NCBI GenBank assembly: GCA_905216025.1
Contig: CAJMSE010000033.1
Location: 1 to 13,051 of the forward strand
Source: an uncultured bacterium
GTDB taxonomy: Bacteria; Bacteroidota; Bacteroidia; Bacteroidales; Bacteroidaceae
Reading direction: 5' to 3'
DNA: 13,051 nt
Shown: piece after piece, positions 7,233 through 13,051 of the stretch
How positions within the stretch are numbered: the stretch's first letter is position 1
Layout: each line of letters starts with the position of its first letter
Notes under the pieces: model-generated
The model's input: the letters and a program-made list of their open reading frames with translations, nothing else
Told to the model about the DNA's origin: nothing
Databases searched by the model: none
Program-made: the position numbers and the translations under genes

Positions 7233-7617
7233 AATAGAGAGCGCTATATTCCTGCTCGGGGCCCTGATGATGGTCGCCGGCAGCGGGGCAAACATCTTCA
7301 TGCTGTCATGGGCGCCGTACGTTTTTGCTGCGGGGGCTGTAGCTTTCGTGCTCATGCAGTTACGCCAGCGATACGACGGGCGCAACATCACCATCAGGCG
7401 CCTGCGCCGCATGATGATATTCAGCGATGTGCTGTTTCTCGCTTCTGCCGTCATAATGTTTGCCGGACATGGAAATCCCTTCAAGCTCAACTGGCTGGTG
7501 TATGCCAAGTATGTGCACAACAACTGGGTGGTGACACTTCTTGTCGCCGCCATGCTGCAGATGTATGTCACCCACCGGATAAGCAGCGAGCTGGAGAAAG
7601 AAGCAAAAAAAATGTGA
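7216..7617 (+). CDS. Small four-helix membrane protein, function unknown
   Basis: I do not recognise a characterised family. The 133-residue product has four hydrophobic segments at about residues 9-28, 32-49, 66-84 and 103-119. Between helices 2 and 3 is a strongly basic loop (RQRYDGRNITIRRLRR), which by the positive-inside rule should face the cytoplasm. The C-terminus is charged (SSELEKEAKKM). A short loop, GHGNPFKLNW, lies between helices 3 and 4. The ATG overlaps the end of the FtsB/DivIC-like gene by 17 bases, so the two are almost certainly co-transcribed and probably coupled in translation. That makes a role at the division site or in the envelope possible, but this is inferred from position only. 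The TGA stop lies 96 bases before the next gene, which has its own promoter element. Confidence 0.8.
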   Translation: MKQLNRIESAIFLLGALMMVAGSGANIFMLSWAPYVFAAGAVAFVLMQLRQRYDGRNITIRRLRRMMIFSDVLFLASAVIMFAGHGNPFKLNWLVYAKYVHNNWVVTLLVAAMLQMYVTHRISSELEKEAKKM

Positions 7618-7676
7618 AAGAGGGGCTAAATGTTTTAAATTGCATGAAAAATTTTCCATACGTCGATATATCGTCG

Positions 7677-7684
7677 TACATTTG
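7677..7684 (+). promoter_or_regulatory. Putative -7 element of the lipoprotein-pyrC-plsC gene run
   Basis: TACATTTG matches TAnnTTTG exactly, 29 bases before the lipoprotein ATG. The upstream region around 7652-7656 is T-rich but lacks a clean TTG. A perfect 10-base palindrome, CGATATATCG (7664-7673), lies between the presumed -33 and -7 positions. A repressor bound there would block the promoter, but palindromes of this length occur by chance. Confidence 0.5.
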
Positions 7685-7713
7685 TGGGAAAGAAAAAAGA
7701 ATAAAATCTGTAT

Positions 7714-8499
7714 ATGAATAATATTCTGTGTGTGCTGGCTTTAGTCTTAGCCCTTGCTTCGTGTGCCGAGTCGTATAATGTGCAGGGCGCATCGTCGGTG
7801 ACGTCTCTCGATGGAAACAAGATATACCTGAAGGCTGTCAAGGACAATGAGATGAAGGCAATAGACTCTTGTGACGTGGTGCACGGCAAGTTCCAGTTTA
7901 ACGGCGTGCTCGATACCGTGCGGATGGCAAACCTGTTTGTTGGAGAGCAGAGCGTGATGCCGATAGTGCTTGAGAGTGGTATGATAACCATAAACATAGA
8001 CAACGCCCAGCAGGTTGTCAGCGGAACGCCCCTCAACGATAAGCTCTACAAATTCCTCACGAAACATAACCAGCTCGACAATCAGATGAGCGAGCTTTCA
8101 CATCGGCAGAGCCAGATGATGCTCGAGGGAATAGAGGAAGACATCATCAATGAGGAACTGACCCTTGAGGCACAGAAAATAGCAAAGGAGGAAGACCGCC
8201 TCGTGACGACATTCATCGTCGAGAACTTCGACAATGTGCTTGGTCCGGGAGTGTTCATGATGATTACCAGCGGCTACAGATATCCCATACTGACACCGCA
8301 GATAGAAGACATCATGAGCAAGGCGACGGACAAGTTCAAGAGCAATCCATACGTGAAAGACTATTATCAGGCGGCAACGGAGAATGAGGCACGCATGCAG
8401 GGCATGGCTCCGGAAGACAATGTCGCTCCGGCGGAGACGCTACAGGCACAACCGGATACTCCTGCCGACTCGGTCGCTGCTCCGGCACTGCCTCAATGA
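7714..8499 (+). CDS. DUF4369-domain lipoprotein without a thioredoxin domain
   Basis: The 261-residue product begins with a lipoprotein signal: a hydrophobic stretch, then LALASC with the lipidated cysteine at residue 17. Residues of about 20-115 resemble DUF4369 (YNVQG..., GNKIYLKAV..., a CDVVHGKFQFNG strand pair, VLESGMITINID, and SGTPLNDKLYKFL). In Bacteroidota this domain commonly precedes a TlpA/AhpC-type thioredoxin domain. Here no CxxC motif follows. A helical charged region comes instead (about 115-215, ending NPYVKDYYQAA), and then a Pro/Ala-rich tail of about 35 residues that is probably disordered. It is likely anchored in the inner or outer membrane facing the periplasm. Function is unknown; a redox role is unlikely given the missing cysteines. 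It is the first gene of the run leading to dihydroorotase, 16 bases downstream. Confidence 0.8.
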   Translation: MNNILCVLALVLALASCAESYNVQGASSVTSLDGNKIYLKAVKDNEMKAIDSCDVVHGKFQFNGVLDTVRMANLFVGEQSVMPIVLESGMITINIDNAQQVVSGTPLNDKLYKFLTKHNQLDNQMSELSHRQSQMMLEGIEEDIINEELTLEAQKIAKEEDRLVTTFIVENFDNVLGPGVFMMITSGYRYPILTPQIEDIMSKATDKFKSNPYVKDYYQAATENEARMQGMAPEDNVAPAETLQAQPDTPADSVAAPALPQ

Positions 8500-8515
8500 C
8501 AGATAAAGGATAGAG

Positions 8516-9835
8516 ATGAAAACACTTATCGCTAACGGAAAGATACTGAACGAAAACAAGTTGTCTGATGGCGGCATCGTCATTGAGGACGACCACATAT
8601 TATATATATATGAGGGAACAAGACAGCCCGACGTGACTATCGGTGAGACGATAGACGCGTCGGGCTGTGTCGTTATGCCGGGCGTGATAGACAGTCATGT
8701 GCATTTCCGTGAGCCCGGCCTTACCGAAAAGGCAGACATGGAGAGCGAGAGCAGGGCAGCGGCGGCAGGTGGGGTGACGACGGTCTTCGACATGCCGAAC
8801 ACCGTGCCGCAGACGACGACCCTCGAAGCACTTGACGAGAAGTTTGCCATCGCGGCCGGGAAGTGCCACGTGAACTATTCATTCTTCTTCGGGGCAACCA
8901 ACGGCAATGCCGGTCTCTTCAGCAGGCTCGACCGTCACCGCATACCGGGAATAAAGCTGTTCATGGGCTCTTCCACAGGAAACATGCTTGTAGACAAGGC
9001 CGACGCCCTTGAAAAGATATTCAGTACGGCAGGCATGCCCATCATGGCGCACTGCGAAGACACAGAGATGATAAACCGGAACATGGAGCGGGCGAGGATA
9101 TCCGACCCGCGCTTTCCTGCAATATCGCTGCATCCTGAAATCCGTTCGGCTGAAGCCTGCTACGAGAGCACGTCCCTTGCCGTGGCGCTGGCCCGCAAGA
9201 CGGGTGCGCAGCTTCATGTAGCCCACATCACGACAGCACGTGAACTGGAACTCTTCAAGCCGGGAGAAGCAATCACGGCAGAGGCTGTGACCGGTCATCT
9301 CTATTTCACTGACACCGACTATGAACGCCTCGGAGCACGCATAAAGGTGAACCCGGCGATAAAGACGGCCGCAGACCGGGATGCGCTGAGGCGGGCTCTT
9401 GCCGACGGACGCATAGCCACCGTGGCCACAGACCATGCCCCGCATCTGCTCAGTCAGAAAGAGGGAGGCTGCGACAAGGCTGCCTCAGGCATGCCCATGA
9501 TACAGTTTTCGCTACAGACTATGCTTGAACTGACCGATGCAGGCATCATCACGCCTGGCCGGATGGTAGAGCTGATGTGCCACAATCCGGCGCGCCTGTT
9601 CGGCGTACGCGGACGCGGATTCATCAGGGAAGGATATAAGGCAGACATAACCATCGTGCGTCGCTCGCCCATGACCGTGACAGCCGGCATCATAGAGAGC
9701 CGGTGCGGATGGAGTCCGATGGAGGGACATACGTACAACTGGACGGTGGAGCGCACCATCTGCAACGGACGTACCGTATATGCCGGAGGACAGGTAGACC
9801 GCAGCAGCATAGGTATGCCGGTGGAGTTCAGATGA
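8516..9835 (+). CDS. pyrC: Dihydroorotase
   Basis: Dihydroorotase closes N-carbamoyl-aspartate to dihydroorotate, the third step of de novo pyrimidine synthesis, in the cytosol. The 439 residues fit a class I (long) amidohydrolase-type enzyme. The zinc-binding HxH is H61-H63 in DSHVHFREPG. K147 in GIKLFMGSSTGN is at the position of the carboxylated bridging lysine. H179 in AHCED and H234/H237 in LHVAHIT supply further ligands, and D306 in TDHAPH is the catalytic aspartate position. The late motif HNPARLFGV and the C-terminal MPVEF are typical. With all active-site positions present, this should be an active enzyme rather than a PyrC-like pseudo-subunit. It starts at ATG, 16 bases after the lipoprotein gene. 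The ATG of the ATGA at its stop opens only a very short frame; the next real gene starts 15 bases later. Confidence 0.95.
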   Translation: MKTLIANGKILNENKLSDGGIVIEDDHILYIYEGTRQPDVTIGETIDASGCVVMPGVIDSHVHFREPGLTEKADMESESRAAAAGGVTTVFDMPNTVPQTTTLEALDEKFAIAAGKCHVNYSFFFGATNGNAGLFSRLDRHRIPGIKLFMGSSTGNMLVDKADALEKIFSTAGMPIMAHCEDTEMINRNMERARISDPRFPAISLHPEIRSAEACYESTSLAVALARKTGAQLHVAHITTARELELFKPGEAITAEAVTGHLYFTDTDYERLGARIKVNPAIKTAADRDALRRALADGRIATVATDHAPHLLSQKEGGCDKAASGMPMIQFSLQTMLELTDAGIITPGRMVELMCHNPARLFGVRGRGFIREGYKADITIVRRSPMTVTAGIIESRCGWSPMEGHTYNWTVERTICNGRTVYAGGQVDRSSIGMPVEFR

Positions 9836-9850
9836 TTCCGGAATTGGAAC

Positions 9851-10681
9851 GTGCCGCGATTAAAATATGTTGATGCAGTGACGAAGCAGAAGATAGTATA
9901 TGAGATAGACGGGCTGATACCTTATATCAACTGGGCCTATTTCTATTTCGCATGGCAGTTGCGCGATGCCGGAGAGCAGGAGCGCATGCGCCGGGAGGCA
10001 GAAGACATGCTAAAGACTTTCTGCGGGCGCTACCGGGCATACGCTCTCGTGATGATAGCCGAGGCATGCAGCGATGGAGACGACATCATCTTCGACGGCG
10101 TGCGCATCCCAATGCTGCGTCAGCAAAGCCGTCCGGGAGATGCCGGCCCGTGCCTGTGCCTCTCCGATTTCGTCCGACCGGCTGGTAAAGGTGCTGCAGA
10201 CACAGCCGGAATGTTCGCCACGACGGTGGATATGGGGCTTGAGACAGACTTCGGCCGCGATGACTACATGAAGATGATGGCCCAGCTGTTGGCCGACCGT
10301 CTGGCTGAGGCTGCTGCTGAACGGCTGCACGAGCATGTGAGGAAGCACCTGTGGGGATACGCCCCCGGCGAAGCCCTCACCATGGAAGAGTTGCATGCCG
10401 AGCGTTTCACGGGAATACGTCCGGCCGTCGGATACCCGTCGCTGCCAGACACAAGCATAAACTTCATAATATCCGATATACTCGGAATAAGAGACATTGG
10501 GATAAGGCTGACGGAGAGCGGGGCAATGAAGCCCCATGCCAGCGTCAGCGGACTGATGCTTTCGCATCCCGCATCCCGTTATTTTGCCATAGGAAAGATA
10601 GGCGAAGACCAGCTGCAGGACTATGCGCGGAGGCGCGGATTGCCGGCGGAGGTCCTGCGCCGTTTTATAAGTCAGATATAA
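9851..10681 (+). CDS. Free-standing MetH reactivation domain (B12-dependent methionine synthase activation)
   Basis: The whole 276-residue protein lines up with the C-terminal reactivation domain of MetH. That domain binds S-adenosylmethionine and re-methylates oxidised cob(II)alamin during reductive activation. Colinear motifs are INWAYFYFAW (26-35), LSDFVRP (104-110), DDYMKMMAQLLADRLAEAAAE (137-157), WGYAP (168-172) and RPAVGYP (190-196), which carries the RxxxGY AdoMet motif at R190 and Y195. LTESGAM, ASVSG and SHPASRYFAIGKI (238-250) and QLQDYARRRG (254-263) follow. The B12-binding, folate and homocysteine domains of MetH are absent. A GTG at 9851 is the first plausible start after the pyrC stop; no in-frame ATG lies nearby upstream. 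The partner MetH must be encoded elsewhere. Thermotoga maritima has a comparable split arrangement. The gene lies inside a tight run, with only 4 bases to the next start. Confidence 0.9.
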   Translation: MPRLKYVDAVTKQKIVYEIDGLIPYINWAYFYFAWQLRDAGEQERMRREAEDMLKTFCGRYRAYALVMIAEACSDGDDIIFDGVRIPMLRQQSRPGDAGPCLCLSDFVRPAGKGAADTAGMFATTVDMGLETDFGRDDYMKMMAQLLADRLAEAAAERLHEHVRKHLWGYAPGEALTMEELHAERFTGIRPAVGYPSLPDTSINFIISDILGIRDIGIRLTESGAMKPHASVSGLMLSHPASRYFAIGKIGEDQLQDYARRRGLPAEVLRRFISQI

Positions 10682-10685
10682 GAAC

Positions 10686-11849
10686 ATGATTTCAAGGATT
10701 GTCATACCGTTACTGCTCATCATCATACTGCCGGACGCATATATTTATATGAGTTACCTGCGCAGTAAGGTTGCATACAGGCTTCGTCTCGTGTGGTGGA
10801 TTCCGTGTCTGGTACTTCTTGCCTATACTGTGTTCATGGCCTTGCAGCGGAACTTCGCGCCATACGACATGGATACGCTTAACATCTATCTTTTCCTGTT
10901 CGGACTGATAGCCGTGCCTAAGTTTCTCTTTGCCTTGTGCTCGCTGATTGGGCTCGGCATCTGCCGCCTGCTCCGTTGCCGGCGCATCTATGCCACTGCC
11001 ACCGGCTTGCTCTTTGCTTCCGTTGCCGTATATATACTTTTATACGGTTCGACGATAGGCTTCCGCAAGATTGAGGTGCACCATGTCGACTATTACTCTG
11101 AAGACCTGCCGCCGGAGTTTGATGGCTACCGCATAGCCCAATTTTCTGATGCCCATGTAGGCACATACGGCTACGACCATGCAGACCAGATGCGTGCTGC
11201 CGTCGACACGATAAATGCACAGCAGGCGGATGTGATAGTCTTCACCGGCGACCTGCAGAACATGAGGCCGCGCGAGATATATCCCTATGTCGATATGCTC
11301 GGTTCATTGAAGGCTGCCGACGGAGTATTCTCCGTATTGGGAAACCACGACTACGCCGACTATGTAGACTTGCCGGAAGAAGCCAAGGCCGCCAACTGCC
11401 GCATGACGGTGTTCCTGCAGCACAGGATGGGCTGGCACCTGCTTCAGAATGAGCATGCCGTGATACGCCGCGGGGCAGACTCGATAGTGATAGCCGGAAT
11501 GGAGAATGACGGCAACGGAAAGCATTTTCCGCAGAAAGGTGATGTAAGGAAGACCATGCGTGGCGTCGGCAGAGGTGCCTTCACGGTGATGCTCGAGCAC
11601 GACCCGACGGCGTGGCGCCGCAAGATATTGCCGCAGTCGGAGGCACAGCTGACGCTCAGCGGGCACACGCACGGCATGCAGTTCGAGCTGTTCGGCTGGT
11701 CGCCCGTGTCGTTAGTATACAGAGAGTGGGGCGGGGTGTACTATGAGGGCAGCCGGGCTATAAATGTAAGTACCGGTCTCGGAGGCTTCATTCCGTTCCG
11801 TTTCGGCGTGCCGGGCGAGGTCGTTGTCATAACGCTTCACCGTAAATAA
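10686..11849 (+). CDS. Membrane-anchored calcineurin-like metallophosphoesterase
   Basis: The 387-residue protein has four predicted transmembrane helices at about residues 3-21, 35-53, 67-93 and 102-121, followed by a calcineurin-type phosphoesterase domain (about 140-387). The di-metal motifs are complete: D155 and H157 in SDAHVG, D189 in TGDLQN, N220 and H221 in GNHDY, H305 in LEHDP, and H327 and H329 in SGHTHGMQ. The build resembles the YkuE/YaeI-like phosphoesterase group, some of which act on lipid-linked phosphates. An even number of helices would place the catalytic domain on the same side as the N-terminus; topology is not certain. It sits 4 bases after the MetH-like gene and 17 bases before a PlsC-type acyltransferase. 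That suggests a phospholipid or envelope substrate, but the substrate is not known. Confidence 0.87.
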   Translation: MISRIVIPLLLIIILPDAYIYMSYLRSKVAYRLRLVWWIPCLVLLAYTVFMALQRNFAPYDMDTLNIYLFLFGLIAVPKFLFALCSLIGLGICRLLRCRRIYATATGLLFASVAVYILLYGSTIGFRKIEVHHVDYYSEDLPPEFDGYRIAQFSDAHVGTYGYDHADQMRAAVDTINAQQADVIVFTGDLQNMRPREIYPYVDMLGSLKAADGVFSVLGNHDYADYVDLPEEAKAANCRMTVFLQHRMGWHLLQNEHAVIRRGADSIVIAGMENDGNGKHFPQKGDVRKTMRGVGRGAFTVMLEHDPTAWRRKILPQSEAQLTLSGHTHGMQFELFGWSPVSLVYREWGGVYYEGSRAINVSTGLGGFIPFRFGVPGEVVVITLHRK

Positions 11850-11866
11850 AGCAACAACAAGTAATT

Positions 11867-12601
11867 ATGAAGTATATTTATCGTGTTTTTCAGCTTTTGG
11901 TGGCAATCCCGGTGGCCTTGATATCAACGCTGGTCACTGCCATTGTGGTCATTGTGGGATGTACCGTCGGCAACGGTCATGTATGGGGCTATTATCCCGG
12001 CCGGCTGTGGTCGAAGATAATGGTGCGCATATTCCTGTTGCCAGTGAAGGTTGAGGGCCGCGAGAATCTTGAGCCCGGTCAGTCGTATATCTTTGTCGCC
12101 AACCATCAGGGGGCCTTCGACATATTCCTGATATACGGCTATCTTAACCGTAACTTCAAATGGATGATGAAGCGCGAACTGAGGAGAATACCTTTCGTGG
12201 GCTTCGCATGCCAGAAGGCACACCACATCTTCGTGGACAAGAGAGGGCCGGGCAAGGTGAAGGAAACGTACAAGACAGCGCGAGAGACACTGAGCAGCGG
12301 CATGAGTCTCGTGGTGTTTCCCGAAGGTGCGCGTACATTCACCGGCCGCATGCGCGACTTCAAGAAAGGTGCGTTCATGCTGGCCGATGAGCTTCAGCTG
12401 CCCATCGTTCCGCTGACGATAAACGGGTCGTTCAACGTCATGCCCCGCATGCGCGACTTCAAGTGGGTGCTATGGCATCCGTTGAGCCTCACCATCCACC
12501 AGCCCATCTATCCCGTAGGCGAAGGTCATGAGAACGTCATGGCCACGATGCGCCAGAGCTACGACTCGGTGAAGAGCGCCCTCACGGCTGAGTATCAGTG
12601 A
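11867..12601 (+). CDS. 1-acyl-sn-glycerol-3-phosphate acyltransferase (PlsC family)
   Basis: PlsC-type enzymes transfer a second fatty acyl chain to lysophosphatidic acid, giving phosphatidic acid at the inner membrane. The 244-residue product has an N-terminal hydrophobic helix (about 7-30). The catalytic NHQGAFD motif holds H80 and D85 of the Hx4D dyad. Acceptor-binding motif II appears as KWMMKRELRRIPFVG (about residues 101-115). VFPEGARTFTGRM contains the glycerol-phosphate-binding FPEG (151-154), and VPLTINGSF is motif IV. All four family motifs are present. Related members acylate ornithine lipids or other acceptors, so the substrate is probable, not certain. It is the last plus-strand gene, 17 bases after the phosphoesterase, and is followed by the 22-base repeat array. 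I give no gene symbol because Bacteroidota often carry several paralogues. Confidence 0.9.
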   Translation: MKYIYRVFQLLVAIPVALISTLVTAIVVIVGCTVGNGHVWGYYPGRLWSKIMVRIFLLPVKVEGRENLEPGQSYIFVANHQGAFDIFLIYGYLNRNFKWMMKRELRRIPFVGFACQKAHHIFVDKRGPGKVKETYKTARETLSSGMSLVVFPEGARTFTGRMRDFKKGAFMLADELQLPIVPLTINGSFNVMPRMRDFKWVLWHPLSLTIHQPIYPVGEGHENVMATMRQSYDSVKSALTAEYQ

Positions 12602-12608
12602 GAATGGG

Positions 12609-12734
12609 TTTGTATTATTACCTCGGCCTCGTAACGATGTTATCTGGCCCATGTAACGGTGTTACCTGCCGCACGTAACAGTGTAACACGCCGCAGGTGA
12701 CGATGTTACCAGCGGCAGGTAACAAACCGTGCGT
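12609..12734. repeat. Degenerate 22-base tandem repeat array with palindromic core
   Basis: Four consecutive 22-base units start at 12631, 12653, 12675 and 12697, and a fifth GTAAC begins at 12719. Adjacent units agree at 15-17 of 22 positions. Each opens with a core close to GTAAC-NNN-GTTAC, reading GTAACGATGTTAT, GTAACGGTGTTAC, GTAACAGTGTAAC and GTGACGATGTTAC. A 9-base GC-rich remainder completes the unit (for example CTGCCGCAC). A weaker half-unit (TTACCT) is seen at 12609-12630. The array lies between the convergent plsC and glycosyltransferase genes. It could act as a terminator cluster, a multi-dimer protein-binding site or a dispersed genomic repeat; the sequence does not decide. Confidence 0.75.
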
Positions 12735-12745
12735 ATTGTATTGGG

Positions 12746-13051
12746 TTAGCGATTTTCAAACAGCTTTCTTATCATATCCACATGTTGCTCTGCCACGCGC
12801 TGTATATCGTATTTATCGCAGACTTTCTTCAGTGCGGCCTGTCGCATATTGCTCGCTTCCACCGGGTGCTCATAAAGCCAAACAACTTTGTCGCAGGTAT
12901 CTTCAGGAGAGTCGACATCCACTAAAAGGCCGTCTACGCCGTCTTCAATCAATGTCGGGATGGCATCGATGCGCGTTGCAACAACATTCTTCTCTGCCGC
13001 CATATATTCAGCAATGGCAAGTCCGAATCCTTCCCATCGGCTCAAAAGCAC
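12746..13051 (-). CDS. Glycosyltransferase, GT4-like, C-terminal part (cut by window edge)
   Basis: Only the last 101 residues are in the window; the reading frame runs off the right edge, and the first codon here (GTG) is surely internal. The fragment is the nucleotide-sugar-binding C-terminal half of a GT-B fold enzyme. It opens with LLSRWEGFGLAIAEYMA, the EX7E motif (E8 and E16 of the fragment) that contacts the donor sugar in GT4-type enzymes. ATRIDAIPTLIEDGVDGLLVD follows, a standard stretch of the family. The remainder is the closing helix region (YDIQRVAEQHVDMIRKLF). It probably adds a sugar during polysaccharide or glycolipid assembly at the inner membrane. Donor and acceptor cannot be predicted. 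It converges with plsC across the repeat array. Confidence 0.85.
   Translation of the reverse strand: MLLSRWEGFGLAIAEYMAAEKNVVATRIDAIPTLIEDGVDGLLVDVDSPEDTCDKVVWLYEHPVEASNMRQAALKKVCDKYDIQRVAEQHVDMIRKLFENR

Noticed and set aside
12609..12734. CRISPR array reading of the 22-base repeats
   Set aside because: Units follow each other without unique spacers, agree at only 15-17 of 22 positions, and no cas gene is nearby.

Overview
This window looks like a chromosomal segment from a member of the Bacteroidota, most likely a Prevotella-like member of the Prevotellaceae. The assignment rests on three things. Several starts are preceded by the Bacteroidota -7 promoter element TAnnTTTG and lack a strong purine-rich ribosome binding site. 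The proteins are Bacteroidota-type: a PL1 pectate lyase ending in a calcium-binding tail, a DUF4369 lipoprotein and a DivIC/FtsB-like protein. Genes are separated by AT-rich gaps. No database search was run, so the genus is an inference.

Layout from left to right. Positions 200-1423 (minus) encode peptidase T. Positions 1593-1669 (minus) hold a tRNA-Arg(CCG) with its own terminator and -7 element. Diverging from it, 1952-2989 (plus) encodes ammonia-dependent asparagine synthetase AsnA. A 23-bp perfect inverted repeat separates asnA from the convergent dnaX gene (3105-4937, minus), which encodes the clamp-loader gamma/tau subunit. A 435-base gap leads to a secreted pectate lyase (5373-6761, plus) with a stem-loop at its stop codon.

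From 6876 to 12601 all genes run on the plus strand. The first pair is a small FtsB/DivIC-like division protein overlapping a four-helix membrane protein. Next, behind a promoter at 7677-7684, is a closely spaced run: DUF4369 lipoprotein, dihydroorotase, a free-standing MetH reactivation domain, a membrane metallophosphoesterase and a PlsC-type acyltransferase. The gaps in this run are 4-17 bases, so it is probably one transcript combining envelope, pyrimidine, methionine/B12 and phospholipid functions. The right end carries the C-terminal part of a GT4-like glycosyltransferase (minus), cut by the window edge.

Most of the window is ordinary housekeeping sequence. The least explained piece is the 144-base gap between plsC and the glycosyltransferase. 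It contains about four tandem 22-base units with a palindromic core (GTAAC, three bases, GTTAC), followed by a further GTAAC. Other points worth a second look are the free-standing MetH reactivation domain, the long inverted repeat after asnA, and an exact 14-base direct repeat on either side of the pectate lyase gene. I saw no transposase, CRISPR array, phage gene or defence system.
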